Positions 16,771-26,117 of a stretch of DNA of 64,000 nucleotides are shown in pieces. The position numbers and the translations under genes are program-made. Position 1 is the first letter of the stretch. Every line of letters starts with the position of its first letter. The notes beneath the pieces were generated by a model. It did no database searches. It had not been told where the DNA came from and saw only the letters and a program-made list of their open reading frames with translations. Source of the DNA: Alphaproteobacteria bacterium (GTDB lineage Bacteria; Pseudomonadota; Alphaproteobacteria; Rhodobacterales; Rhodobacteraceae); contig JAUHWT010000006.1 in the NCBI GenBank assembly GCA_030427145.1, forward strand, positions 145,212-209,211. Direction: 5' to 3'.

Positions 16771-17511
16771 ATGTCACGATTGAAACTGATCGGGCTGTCC
16801 AAGCATTTTGGCGCGATCCAGGCCCTGCAGGACGTGTCCCTGGAGGTCGCGCCTGGCGAGGTGCTCGGTCTCATGGGAGACAACGGCGCGGGGAAATCCA
16901 CACTTGTCAAAATCGTTGCCGGGAACTTTCACCCCAGCGAAGGTGAAATCCGCATAGATGACAAGGTGGTGGAATTTTCCAAACCGCTCGACGCGCAGCA
17001 GTCCGGGATCGAGGTCGTCTACCAGGACCTGGCCCTTTGTGACAATCTCTCGGCGGCCTCCAACGTGTTTCTGGGGCGTGAGCCCATGCGGAAATTTGGT
17101 CCGGTTTCCGTGATTGACTACAAGACCATGAGCGGGCGGGCGGCGGAGCTGTTCGCGCAGCTGAAATCCGAGACACGCCCGCGCGACCTGGTGCGGCGCA
17201 TGTCCGGCGGCCAGCGCCAGGCGGTGGCGATTGCGCGCACGCTCCTGTCGGAGGCGAAGATCGTCATGATGGACGAGCCGACCGCGGCCATTTCCGTGCG
17301 CCAGGTGGCGGAGGTCCTCGACCTGATCCGCAGGCTTCGGGACCGGGGGATCAGCGTGATCCTGATCAGTCACAGGATGCCCGACGTGTTTTCCGTATGC
17401 GACCGGATTTCCGTGCTGCGTCGCGGCCATCTGGTGGCCAGCAAACCCACGGCCGCCAGTTCGCCCGAGGAGGTCACCGGCCTCATCACCGGCGCCATCG
17501 AGACCGCGTAA
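16771..17511 (+). CDS. Sugar ABC transporter ATPase, single-domain (FrcA type)
   Basis: A 246-residue ATPase. The start at 16771 follows GGGAGGGAAG directly and gives the family N-terminus MSRLKLIGLSKHFGAIQAL. Walker A is GDNGAGKSTL, the signature is RRMSGGQRQAV, Walker B is KIVMMDEPTA and the switch His is in ISHRM. Most CUT2 ATPases such as RbsA are double-domain (about 500 residues); this is the single-domain form known from fructose-type importers and presumably works as a homodimer. DEPTAAIS replaces the usual DEPTAAL(G/T). The permease follows after 12 bases. Confidence 0.9.
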   Translation: MSRLKLIGLSKHFGAIQALQDVSLEVAPGEVLGLMGDNGAGKSTLVKIVAGNFHPSEGEIRIDDKVVEFSKPLDAQQSGIEVVYQDLALCDNLSAASNVFLGREPMRKFGPVSVIDYKTMSGRAAELFAQLKSETRPRDLVRRMSGGQRQAVAIARTLLSEAKIVMMDEPTAAISVRQVAEVLDLIRRLRDRGISVILISHRMPDVFSVCDRISVLRRGHLVASKPTAASSPEEVTGLITGAIETA

Positions 17512-17523
17512 GAGGGAACGGAC

Positions 17524-18519
17524 ATGACATCCATTGAACAGGTCATCGGACACAGCCAGCACAAATCGGTGCTGTCCCGTATTCTCAACATTCAGGCCTT
17601 CTGGGTCTTTATCGCCGCGGTTCTTGCCTGCCTTGCGCTGACCTTCATGACGGATTCCTTCGCGACCGAGCGCAATCTCTTTAACGTCGCGCGGAACTTT
17701 GCCTTTGTGGCCATCATCGCGATTGGCATGACCGCCGTGATCGCGTCCGGGGGGATTGACCTTTCGGTCGGATCGACGGTTGTGCTCGCGGCGATGGTGA
17801 TTTCGGTTCTGATGGAGGGGGGGAACTCGTTCCTTCTGTCGGCTATGGTGGCAATCCTGGCCGCGCTGCTGGTCGGGTTCGTGAACGGGATGCTGATTGC
17901 CTATGTGGGCATTCCGGCCTTCGTGGTGACTTTGGGCATGCTGTCGGCGGCGCGGTCACTGGCCATGGTGCTGTCGAATAACAAGATGATTTACGAGTTC
18001 GGGCCGGACCATGACCTTCTGCTGTGGATCGGCGGGGGATCGACATTTGGTCTGCCGCATCCTCTCTATGTGCTGCTGATCCTGACGCTGGTCATGAGCC
18101 TGGTGTTCCGCTGGGCGCGCTGGGGGCAGTATATTTTCGCCATCGGCGGCAATGAGCAGGCCGCGACCCTGACCGGTATTCCGGTGAAGCAGATCAAGGT
18201 GTCGATCTACATGTTTTCGGCCCTGACCGCGGGCATTGCCGGCATTCTGATGGCCGGATGGCTGGGCAGTGTGACCACGAACCTGGGCCAGGCGATGGAG
18301 CTGACCGTGATTGCCGCGGCGGTGATTGGCGGGGCCAACCTGGCCGGGGGTGAGGGCACGGCGGTGGGTGCGCTGATCGGGGCGCTGCTGATCGAGGTGA
18401 TCCGAAACTCGCTCATTCTGCTCGGCATTTCGGCCTTCTGGCAGGGGATGTTCATCGGCTGTTTCATCATCATCGCCGTCACGTTTGACAGGATCCGGCG
18501 CATGCGGGCGAGCGACTAG
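17524..18519 (+). CDS. Sugar ABC transporter permease (CUT2/RbsC type)
   Basis: A 331-residue membrane protein with about 8-10 hydrophobic helices. GMTAVIASGGIDLSVGSTV is the diagnostic motif of the RbsC/FrcC family. The second half has AGIAGILMAGWLGSV and AVIGGANLAGGEGT, also typical. It forms the homodimeric channel with the preceding ATPase. About 90 bases separate it from the LacI gene downstream, which is probably in the same transcript. Confidence 0.91.
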   Translation: MTSIEQVIGHSQHKSVLSRILNIQAFWVFIAAVLACLALTFMTDSFATERNLFNVARNFAFVAIIAIGMTAVIASGGIDLSVGSTVVLAAMVISVLMEGGNSFLLSAMVAILAALLVGFVNGMLIAYVGIPAFVVTLGMLSAARSLAMVLSNNKMIYEFGPDHDLLLWIGGGSTFGLPHPLYVLLILTLVMSLVFRWARWGQYIFAIGGNEQAATLTGIPVKQIKVSIYMFSALTAGIAGILMAGWLGSVTTNLGQAMELTVIAAAVIGGANLAGGEGTAVGALIGALLIEVIRNSLILLGISAFWQGMFIGCFIIIAVTFDRIRRMRASD

Positions 18520-18610
18520 ATGCTTGACGCCGTCACACCGGTGGGGCAGGGGGCCTGCCAATGAGGACCAGTACCCGCTGACCGGACAGCACAGGGAGCG
18601 TTAGACCAGT

Positions 18611-19627
18611 ATGCCAGCCGACCGCCGAATGCGCCCGACGATGATGGATGTGGCATCACACGCGGGCGTCTCGCAGGCGACGGTCTCCCTGGTGCTCAAT
18701 GGAAGTCCCGGCGCGAAACTTAGCGACGCGACCCGGCAGAGGGTGCGGGCGGCGGCGGATGAGCTTGGCTACCGTCTGCCGCGCCGGTCCAACCGCCCGG
18801 CGCCGGGCAACCCGTCGGTCATCGGGTTTGTGGCGGATGAGCTGTCGAGCGACCCGTGGATGGGCATGGCCTTCGACGGGGCGCGGCGCAAGGCGCTTGA
18901 GTTTGGCATGGGGATTTTCCTCGCCGTGTCGAACGGCGACAGCGACAATGAGGGTGCGATACTCGAACACCTTCAGAGCCTGCCGCTGCTCGGGCTGATC
19001 TACGGCACGGTTCTGACACGGCGGGTGAGTCCCAACCGGGGGTTTTACGACCACAACACGGTTTTGCTGAACTGCTATGACGTGCCGCGGCGGCTGCATT
19101 CGATCATTCCAGGCGATGTGCTGGGCGGGCGTCTGGCCACGCAGCGGCTGATCGATGCGGGGCACCGGCGGATCGGTTTCATCAACGGGCAGCAGGGGGT
19201 GGATGCGGCGCGGGACCGGCTGAAGGGCTATCGCCAGGCGCTGTCCTCCAATGACATCGCCTATGATCCGGCGCTGGTGAAGTCGGGGAACTGGGAGACG
19301 TCGCGGGGCTATGACCTTACGCGGGAGCTTCTGTCCCTCGATCCGAGGCCGGACGCGATTTTCTGCGGCAATGACCTGATGGCGGTTGGCTGTATTGATG
19401 CGTTGCACGAGGCGCGGCTGAGCATTCCGGAGGATGTTGCGGTGATCGGTTTCGACGACCGGGAATGCGCCAAACACACGCATCCACCCCTGACCACGCT
19501 CCTGTTGCCCCATTACGGGATGGGCGAGATTGCCGCGGAGAACCTCATCGAAATGGCCGGCGGCCACAACACCTCGCCGGTCCAGCTCAAGATCGAATGC
19601 CCGCTGGTGGAGCGGGGGTCAGTCTGA
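18611..19627 (+). CDS. LacI-family transcriptional repressor
   Basis: A 338-residue regulator with an N-terminal LacI helix-turn-helix ([21 protein letters not shown], residues about 9-30), a hinge helix region and a periplasmic-binding-like sensor domain ([14 protein letters not shown] to the end; [21 protein letters not shown] near the C-terminus). It is encoded downstream of the CUT2 ATPase and permease, so the transported sugar or its product is the likely effector. Its 3' end overlaps the convergent sulfatase gene by 9 bases. The ribosome-binding site (GGGAGC) is rather distant, so the start carries some doubt. Confidence 0.89.
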   Translation: MPADRRMRPTMMDVASHAGVSQATVSLVLNGSPGAKLSDATRQRVRAAADELGYRLPRRSNRPAPGNPSVIGFVADELSSDPWMGMAFDGARRKALEFGMGIFLAVSNGDSDNEGAILEHLQSLPLLGLIYGTVLTRRVSPNRGFYDHNTVLLNCYDVPRRLHSIIPGDVLGGRLATQRLIDAGHRRIGFINGQQGVDAARDRLKGYRQALSSNDIAYDPALVKSGNWETSRGYDLTRELLSLDPRPDAIFCGNDLMAVGCIDALHEARLSIPEDVAVIGFDDRECAKHTHPPLTTLLLPHYGMGEIAAENLIEMAGGHNTSPVQLKIECPLVERGSV

Positions 19628-21019
19628 CGTCTGTGGCGCCGGGTCGTCCGGGTCGAAATCGAAACGGTCCGGGAGCGACAGGCCGTGTGGCAGGTGATGT
19701 TCCACCGCCATTACGGAAACCCCGTCGCGGTAAAGCCACGGGTCGCGGGTCTTTTTCTGCCAGTCCTCCAGCGCGCCACGGCAGTCACGCAGCAGGCCCT
19801 CATGCGCGGGGTCATCCGCGAGATTGTTGACCTCGCCGGGATCGGTTTCGAGATCGTACAGCTCTTCCGGCGGACGGCGCACGTAATCCCTGAGCGGGCG
19901 GTCCCCGATCATGACCGGGTCCTGACGGCGAATGCCCTGCCACGAGAGCGAGCCGTAGAGGTCGCCGGAGAACGGGAAATCCAGCTGCCAGGCGACGTTG
20001 CGGTGATACTTGTACCGCGCCGTGCGCATGAACCGCGTGGGCCAGTAGTTTGTGACCTCGTGAAACGTGTGCGACCCGAACACCCGGTCCCAGCCGGGCT
20101 GTTCGCTGGTGTTCTCAAGGATCGGCAGCAGGGAGCGCCCCCGGCGTTTCCCGGGGTCGGGCGTGGCTCCGGCGACGTCAAGGAAGGACGGCAGCAGGTC
20201 GGTGAAGGACACGAGGTTCGGGTTGGCGATACCCGGTTTCTGGCCTGGTCTGCGCATGATGAGGGGCAGATGCACACCGGCGTCGAACAGGGTGGTTTTT
20301 GAGTTCAGGAAGGGCGCACCGTTATCCGAGAGAAAGACCACGAGCGTGTCATCGGCCAGACGCAGATCCGACAGCGTGTCCAGGATCATTCCGATGCCAC
20401 GGTCGAGACGATGGACGGAGCGGTAGTATTCGGCCAACTCGGTGCGGACCTCGTCAATGTCGGGCAGGAATGGCGGCACATGAACCGCATCCGGCGACAC
20501 GACCGGGTCGAGGTCTCCGAATTCTTCGTTGCCAAAGCCGCCGCGGGTTCCGTCCCGGTGCGGGTCGATGAAGCCCACGGTCAGGAAGAACGGCTGGCCT
20601 TCCTCCTTTCGTTTGGAGAGATAGTCGCGGGTCCGGTCGGCCACCCATTGAACGTCGCGGGTGCGGCTCTCCTCCCGGTGGTGCCAGGGGTAGACCTCGG
20701 GTGGTCCCACATGGACCTTGCCGATGATGCCGGTGTGGTATCCGGCGTCGTTCAGCAGCGCCGGAGCGGTGGGCACGTCCCCGAAGGTCATGAAATGGTG
20801 GTAGCCGTGGTGCAGGCCGTACTGGCCCGTCTCGTGCGTGTGCAGGCCCGTGTAGATGACCGAACGGCTGGCCGAACATGACGCGGTGGAGGTGAAGGCC
20901 ATGTCGAAGCGCGTGCCCTGGGCAGCCAGGGCGTCGATATGCGGGGTTTCAATGCAGGGCTCGCCGTAGCATCCCGCCATCCGGCCAAGATCGTCCGCGA
21001 TCAGAAGAAGAATGTTCAT
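19619..21019 (-). CDS. Type I sulfatase, apparently cytoplasmic
   Basis: A 466-residue formylglycine-dependent sulfatase. The metal pair Asp9-Asp10 lies in [12 protein letters not shown] and the modification site CSASR puts the catalytic Cys at 48, followed by SVIYTGLHTHETGQYG. FLSDNGAPF and later KYHRN support the N-sulfatase/arylsulfatase superfamily. The protein starts straight into the core strand with no signal peptide or Tat motif, so it should act in the cytoplasm on an imported sulfated substrate. It is the last gene of the operon with a CUT1 importer, PfkB kinase and Gfo/Idh oxidoreductase; its ATG overlaps the kinase stop. A sulfatase-maturing enzyme is not in the window. The sulfated sugar is unknown. 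Confidence 0.88.
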   Translation of the reverse strand: MNILLLIADDLGRMAGCYGEPCIETPHIDALAAQGTRFDMAFTSTASCSASRSVIYTGLHTHETGQYGLHHGYHHFMTFGDVPTAPALLNDAGYHTGIIGKVHVGPPEVYPWHHREESRTRDVQWVADRTRDYLSKRKEEGQPFFLTVGFIDPHRDGTRGGFGNEEFGDLDPVVSPDAVHVPPFLPDIDEVRTELAEYYRSVHRLDRGIGMILDTLSDLRLADDTLVVFLSDNGAPFLNSKTTLFDAGVHLPLIMRRPGQKPGIANPNLVSFTDLLPSFLDVAGATPDPGKRRGRSLLPILENTSEQPGWDRVFGSHTFHEVTNYWPTRFMRTARYKYHRNVAWQLDFPFSGDLYGSLSWQGIRRQDPVMIGDRPLRDYVRRPPEELYDLETDPGEVNNLADDPAHEGLLRDCRGALEDWQKKTRDPWLYRDGVSVMAVEHHLPHGLSLPDRFDFDPDDPAPQTSD

Positions 21020-21951
21020 GCGGCACCCCTCTGCGGCGGCAGGGAAACAGGTCCGTTGCCACGTGGAAATTCACGGATGACGGCGCTGGCCACGTTGCAC
21101 CCCGCGTGCAGGGCTTGGGGCGCGCTGTAGCCGGCCTGAAGGGCGGCGAGGTATCCGGCGTTGAAGGCGTCACCGGCTCCGATGGTGTCGAATATTCCGG
21201 CGGCGGGGCTGTCGGCGCTGTGGCGCTGGCCCGCGTGCAGGCTGACTGCGCCGTCGGGACCGCATTTGACGATCAGCGTGGTGGAGGGGGCGAGGCGTGC
21301 CTCCGCCGAGGCGAGGGCGTCCTCAAGCCCTGACTGTCCGGTCAGGCCCAGCAGTTCCTTGTCGTTCAGCAGAACCAGGTCGCTGAGCCCCACCCAGTCC
21401 CAGGCGCGGTCACGGTTGGCCCCGGTCCAGCCACCGTCGGGCCAGCCGGGGTCTATCGCGGTTTTTGCGCCCTGGTCGCGCAGACGGGCCAGAAGTCCTG
21501 CGGATTTATCCCGGACGAGGGGCAGGGCGAAACTGCCCGACAGCAGGGCCCACGCGCAATTGAGGGGCCAGTTTGTGAGGCCTGAACGGATCTCGGCTTC
21601 ACCAAAAGCATCCAGATGCCCAGGTGTTGAGAAGAAGCTGCGCTCCGCGCCGCCATGCAGCAGCCCGAATGTCACGGAACTTGCCCCATCCGTGTTCGCG
21701 ATCCGGTCAAGCGGACCGTTGAAGGCGCCGCGGATCATGTCGCCGATCATGTCCGAACCGGCGGATGCGATCAGCCCGGACACGGCGCCAAGGCGCTGCA
21801 GAACCAGGCCGGTATTCGCCGCAGACCCGCCGATCCGGCTGTCGGAGCGGTCGAGAAAGGTCTCGGTCCCCTGCTCCGGCCAGTGGTCGAGCATTCCGCC
21901 GACGAGATCGAGATTGGCGTTCCCTATCACCGCAATTGGCGCGGAAGTCAT
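21016..21951 (-). CDS. PfkB-family carbohydrate kinase
   Basis: A 311-residue ribokinase-superfamily kinase. Near the N-terminus it has [17 protein letters not shown] and [18 protein letters not shown] (PfkB signature 1); near the C-terminus [18 protein letters not shown] (signature 2 with catalytic Asp). It phosphorylates a sugar or nucleoside-like alcohol with ATP. It is sandwiched between the ABC ATPase and the sulfatase with 4-base overlaps on both sides, so it probably traps the imported or desulfated sugar as a phosphate. The precise sugar cannot be told from the sequence. Confidence 0.88.
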   Translation of the reverse strand: MTSAPIAVIGNANLDLVGGMLDHWPEQGTETFLDRSDSRIGGSAANTGLVLQRLGAVSGLIASAGSDMIGDMIRGAFNGPLDRIANTDGASSVTFGLLHGGAERSFFSTPGHLDAFGEAEIRSGLTNWPLNCAWALLSGSFALPLVRDKSAGLLARLRDQGAKTAIDPGWPDGGWTGANRDRAWDWVGLSDLVLLNDKELLGLTGQSGLEDALASAEARLAPSTTLIVKCGPDGAVSLHAGQRHSADSPAAGIFDTIGAGDAFNAGYLAALQAGYSAPQALHAGCNVASAVIREFPRGNGPVSLPPQRGAA

Positions 21952-22967
21952 TGCATGAATTTCCGCGATAGCGGCGTACCGTCCGCATAGAACAGGTGGA
22001 CGGACCGGGCATCGGGGGTCAGATGGACCGTTTCGCCCTGCTCAATGTCGGCGCGGCCCTCGATGCGGACGTTGACCATGCCCACGCCCTCGGTCTTCAC
22101 GTGCACGAACGTGTCGCTGCCCAGCCGTTCGGTCAGCACGACCCGACCGATCCACAGGCCCTCGTCCCGTGAAAAGCGGATGTGTTCGGGTCGGATGCCG
22201 TAGGTTGCGGCCCCCTCGTTTTCGGCGACGGGTCCGGTCAGGAGGTTCATTTTTGGACTGCCGATGAAACCGGCGACAAACTGGCTGGCCGGGTTCTCGT
22301 AAAGGTCCATCGGCGTTCCGACCTGTTCAATCACGCCACCGTTCAAAACCACAATGCGGTCGGCGAGCGTCATGGCCTCAACCTGATCGTGGGTCACATA
22401 GATCATCGTCGTCCCGGTCAGGCGTTCGTGCAGGGACGCGATCTCAAGCCGTGTGTCGACCCGAAGCGCGGCATCGAGGTTGGACAGCGGCTCGTCGAAG
22501 AGAAATACCCTCGGGTCGCGGGTGATGGCGCGGCCAATGGCCACGCGCTGACGCTGGCCGCCGGAGAGCTGTTTCGGTTTGCGGTCCAGCAGCGGCTCGA
22601 TCTGGAGCATTGTTGCGGCTTTGTTGACGCGCTCGCGGATCTCCGGTTTTGACAGTTTGGCCTGCTCCAGGCCGAAGGCCATGTTCTCGAACACGGTCAT
22701 GTGCGGATAGAGGGCGTAACTCTGAAACACCATGGAAATGCCGCGTTTGGCCGGCAGGACGTCATTCATCGGCTCCCCGCCAATGAGCAGCTCGCCGCCC
22801 GTGATGTCCTCAAGTCCGGCAATCATGCGCAGAAGTGTGGATTTGCCGCAGCCGGAGGGGCCGACGAAAACCACGAACTCACCCTCCTCCAGGGCAAGGT
22901 TGATGTCGTGCAGCACCTCAACATCGCCATAGGATTTCGAAACGTTGACCAGTTCGACCTTTGCCAT
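21948..22967 (-). CDS. Sugar ABC transporter ATPase (CUT1, UgpC/MalK type)
   Basis: A 339-residue ATPase with the N-terminal nucleotide-binding domain (Walker [15 protein letters not shown], signature [14 protein letters not shown], Walker [15 protein letters not shown]-loop VTHDQVEAM) and a C-terminal TOBE/OB domain (about 240-339) of the MalK group. It energises the two permeases encoded immediately upstream in the operon (22971-24739). TOBE-containing ATPases can serve several importers or be regulated by partner proteins. Starts 3 bases after the preceding stop; overlaps the kinase gene by 4 bases. Confidence 0.92.
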   Translation of the reverse strand: MAKVELVNVSKSYGDVEVLHDINLALEEGEFVVFVGPSGCGKSTLLRMIAGLEDITGGELLIGGEPMNDVLPAKRGISMVFQSYALYPHMTVFENMAFGLEQAKLSKPEIRERVNKAATMLQIEPLLDRKPKQLSGGQRQRVAIGRAITRDPRVFLFDEPLSNLDAALRVDTRLEIASLHERLTGTTMIYVTHDQVEAMTLADRIVVLNGGVIEQVGTPMDLYENPASQFVAGFIGSPKMNLLTGPVAENEGAATYGIRPEHIRFSRDEGLWIGRVVLTERLGSDTFVHVKTEGVGMVNVRIEGRADIEQGETVHLTPDARSVHLFYADGTPLSRKFMQ

Positions 22968-22970
22968 GAC

Positions 22971-23801
22971 CTATCCTTTCACTGCGCCAGCGGTCAGCCC
23001 GGAGACGATTTTACGCTGGAAAACAAGCACGAGCGCCACGAGCGGCAGCGTCACGATCACCGATGCCGCCATGATGTTGCCCCAGGGAATTTCAAATTCC
23101 GACCGGCCCGAGATGAGCGCAATGGCGACGGGGACCGTGCGCTGGCTGTCGGTGGACAGGAAGGTCAGGGCGAAGAGAAACTCGTTCCAGGCATGGATGA
23201 ACGCCAGAAGCCCCGTGGTGACCATGGCCGGCCACATCAGGGGCAGGAAAACGCGGCGGATGATGGTGAGCGATGAGGCGCCGTCCATGATGGCCGCCTC
23301 CTCAATTTCCACCGGCATGTTGCGCATGAAGGTTGTGAGCACCCAGACCGTGAAGGGCAGGGTGAAGATCATGTAGGAAAACACCAGCGCCCAAAGCGAA
23401 TTGAACAGGCCAAAGAACCGGATGACCTCAAATAGCCCCGACAGCACCGCGATTTGCGGGAACATGGATACGGACAAAACGGTGAGCAGGAGCAGGCCGC
23501 GCCCGCGGAACTGGATGCGGGAGAGCGCATAGGCCGCCGTGACGGCGAGCGCGAGGGAGAAGATAACAACCACCGTTGCTACAAAAACCGAGTTGAGGAT
23601 CTGTCGGCCGAAAACGCCCTGGGTCAGCATGGTCCGGTAGTTCACAAAATCCGGCGCGGCGGGCAGGTAGTTCACGTCAAACAGGGCCTGTCCATCCTCG
23701 AGCGAGGTGAGAATGGCGTAGTAGAACGGGAAGAGAGCCTGCAGGACAATGACGGCCACAACCGCGTAAAACCCGAGGCGTTTCCAGAGGGGCGTTTTCA
23801 T
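22971..23801 (-). CDS. Sugar ABC transporter permease (CUT1, MalG type)
   Basis: A 276-residue inner-membrane permease with six hydrophobic helices. The EAA loop, which docks on the ATPase, is EEAAIMDGASSLTIIRRVFLP. AALPFYY-like N-terminal and WNEFLFAL segments are typical of the MalG half. It pairs with the MalF-type permease whose stop overlaps its start by 4 bases. Part of an importer for oligosaccharides or sulfated sugars, judged only by operon content. Confidence 0.91.
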   Translation of the reverse strand: MKTPLWKRLGFYAVVAVIVLQALFPFYYAILTSLEDGQALFDVNYLPAAPDFVNYRTMLTQGVFGRQILNSVFVATVVVIFSLALAVTAAYALSRIQFRGRGLLLLTVLSVSMFPQIAVLSGLFEVIRFFGLFNSLWALVFSYMIFTLPFTVWVLTTFMRNMPVEIEEAAIMDGASSLTIIRRVFLPLMWPAMVTTGLLAFIHAWNEFLFALTFLSTDSQRTVPVAIALISGRSEFEIPWGNIMAASVIVTLPLVALVLVFQRKIVSGLTAGAVKG

Positions 23802-24739
23802 GAGCGTTTGCCTTCCAGGTCCATCCGCGTCGCCATGATGAAGGTTATTGTGATGACCGCAATGACGAGGAACAGCAGCGTCGATGCCGCCGAGCCATAG
23901 GCGAACTGGTCGTAATCGAACAGGTTTTCGCGGGCGTAGACCGACATGGTGCGGGTTGCGTCGGTGTTCGGGGTCAGCACGTAAATGATGTCGAAAACGC
24001 GCAGGGCGTCGAGCGTGCGGAAGACCACCGCCACGAGAATCGCGGGCAGGATCAGGGGCAGTGTCACCCGGCGGAAGGTGCGGAAGGCGGGAACGCCGTC
24101 GAGTTTCGCGGCCTCGTAGATGTCCTGGGGCACCATCTGGAGCCCCGCGAGGATCAGAAGCGCCATAAAAGGCGTCGTTTTCCAGATGTCCACGATCATT
24201 ACCGCAATCATGGCGGTGTCGGGTGAGGCGGTCCAGGCCACGGGTTCGGAGATCAGGCCCAGGCGCTGGAACATGTCGTTCAGGATACCAAACTGGTCAT
24301 GCATCATCCAGGCCCACATCTTTGCCGAGACAATGGTGGGAATGGCCCAGGGGATCAGCACGGCGGCCCGTACAAGGCCACGACCACGGAACTGCTGGTT
24401 CAGGACAAGAGCGATGACGAGGCCGAACAGGGTTTCAAAACTGACGGAAACAACGGCGAAGTAGATCGTGTTCCAGACCGACCGCCACCAGCGGGCGTCA
24501 GCGAGGAGGCCGTAATACTGGCCGTCCTCATCGCCGAATTTGACGTATTCGAGGTAGTTCCGGATGCCAACAAACTGCGCGTCGGCCATGAGGTCCAGCG
24601 AGGCGTCGGTGAAACTGAACCAGATCGTGCGGCCCAGGGGCCAGGCCGCGACGACGAACAGCGTGACAAGCATGGGCAGGAGAACGAGCCAGGCCGAACG
24701 TGTTCTCGTCCGCGACAGAAGCGACCGGGATTTGCCCAT
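23798..24739 (-). CDS. Sugar ABC transporter permease (CUT1, MalF type)
   Basis: A 313-residue permease with about six membrane helices and a periplasmic stretch after the first. The EAA loop is YEAAKLDGVPAFRTFRRVTLP. Upstream FGLVIALVLNQQFRGRGL is typical of MalF-like subunits. It follows the binding-protein gene after about 65 bases and is coupled to the MalG-type gene by an overlap. Assignment to the CUT1 class is firm. Confidence 0.91.
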   Translation of the reverse strand: MGKSRSLLSRTRTRSAWLVLLPMLVTLFVVAAWPLGRTIWFSFTDASLDLMADAQFVGIRNYLEYVKFGDEDGQYYGLLADARWWRSVWNTIYFAVVSVSFETLFGLVIALVLNQQFRGRGLVRAAVLIPWAIPTIVSAKMWAWMMHDQFGILNDMFQRLGLISEPVAWTASPDTAMIAVMIVDIWKTTPFMALLILAGLQMVPQDIYEAAKLDGVPAFRTFRRVTLPLILPAILVAVVFRTLDALRVFDIIYVLTPNTDATRTMSVYARENLFDYDQFAYGSAASTLLFLVIAVITITFIMATRMDLEGKRS

Positions 24740-24804
24740 TTTGATCCTTTCCCCCGTTTCGCTCCGGGCCGGTGGCGGCCCGGATGCATGTTGCCCGCCA
24801 GTGA

Positions 24805-26070
24805 TTACCAGCGCGGACCGCGCAGCCTTGTCAACTCGGCCTCGAGCCGGGCGAGGTTGTCCTCGGCGCTGCCGTCACCGGACAGGGTGCTGTGAACGGC
24901 CGTCCAGAAGGTGGACGAGACCTCGTTGTATTTGCGCAGGGTTGCCGCTGACGGACGTGGCAGGGCATTGTCCACCACGGGCTTCCAGAGCGGGATGAAC
25001 TCCTGCTGCTCGGCCACGTCCGCGTCCTCATAGACGGCCATGAGGGTTGGCGGCCGGGAGGTGACGATGGCGCGTTCCTTCTGGTTGTCGTAGTTGGTCA
25101 GGTAGCGGACAAGCTCAATCGCGGCGTCCTTGTGCTCGGAATACTCCGACACGCCAAGGTTCCAGCCGCCCAGGGTTGCGGCCGAGGATGTGCCCTCACC
25201 GCCATCGGGCAGGGTGGTTACCGCGAAAGTGTCCTTCACCGGGCTGTCGTCGCCCGCCGCCAGCGCATAGGCGTAGTTCCAGTTGCGCATGAAAACCGCG
25301 TTGCCGGACTGGAACACGCCGCGGGCGTCCTCCTCCTTGTAGTTCAGAACGCCTTCGGGTGCGATACCGCCAACCCAGCTTGCCGCGAGGTTCAGGGCCT
25401 CCGCCGCTTTGGGGTTGTTGATCCCGATCGAACCGTCGAGTTCCACAATCCGGCCACCGCCGTAGCTGCTGACCCATTCCTGCGCGTTGCAGGTCAGACC
25501 CTCATAGGCCGCGCCCTGAAAGACGAAACCGTACATGTCCGAATTGCCCTCGGCCCGTTCGGCATCCATGATTTTCTGCGCGGTATCGGTCATTTCCTGC
25601 CAGGTTTCCGGCACGTCCTCTCCGTGTTTTTCCAGCAGGTCGGAGCGGTAGTAGAGCGCGGGCGCGCCGAGGAACAGCGGCAGGGCCACGAGCTTGCCGT
25701 CGACTGTCTGGCTCTCGACCGCCGCCGGTACGAACTGGTCGATGATGTCGGCCATGGGCTCGGTGAGGTCGACAAAATGCTGCGCCATCTGCGGGGCCCA
25801 GATCACGTCCATGCGGTAGACGTCGATGTCGCTAGACTGTGCAGAGAGCCAAAGGCGGTACTGGCCGAACTGGTCAGAGGTGCTCTCGGGCATGGAGACG
25901 ATGGTGACGCTGTGCCCCGTTTCCTCCTCAAAGCGGTCAAGCTGGCCGCGCAGAACTTCCTGGTCGCGTCCGACCGAGCCGTGCACGATTGTCAGATCCT
26001 CGGCTACCGCCCCGGTTGCAAGCACGGCCAGTCCGGCGATACCCGCGAGAAGTTTCCCTTTGTATTTCAT
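24805..26070 (-). CDS. Sugar ABC transporter extracellular binding protein (CUT1)
   Basis: A 421-residue type 1 extracellular solute-binding protein. I set the start at MKYKGKLLAGIAGLAV, preceded by GGAGGACTGCA; it then has a signal peptide cleaved near VAED. The mature part begins LTIVHGSVGRDQEVLRGQLDRF and contains DVYRMDVIWAPQMA and WGYNYAYAL-like aromatic segments expected in a sugar-binding cleft. It supplies ligand to the two permeases immediately downstream. Ligand presumed to be the sulfated sugar processed by the operon's kinase and sulfatase; this is inference. Confidence 0.9.
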   Translation of the reverse strand: MKYKGKLLAGIAGLAVLATGAVAEDLTIVHGSVGRDQEVLRGQLDRFEEETGHSVTIVSMPESTSDQFGQYRLWLSAQSSDIDVYRMDVIWAPQMAQHFVDLTEPMADIIDQFVPAAVESQTVDGKLVALPLFLGAPALYYRSDLLEKHGEDVPETWQEMTDTAQKIMDAERAEGNSDMYGFVFQGAAYEGLTCNAQEWVSSYGGGRIVELDGSIGINNPKAAEALNLAASWVGGIAPEGVLNYKEEDARGVFQSGNAVFMRNWNYAYALAAGDDSPVKDTFAVTTLPDGGEGTSSAATLGGWNLGVSEYSEHKDAAIELVRYLTNYDNQKERAIVTSRPPTLMAVYEDADVAEQQEFIPLWKPVVDNALPRPSAATLRKYNEVSSTFWTAVHSTLSGDGSAEDNLARLEAELTRLRGPRW

Positions 26071-26117
26071 TGCAGTCCTCCTTGTTGGGTTGTCCTGTTG
26101 ATGTGTGTTTTTTGGTT

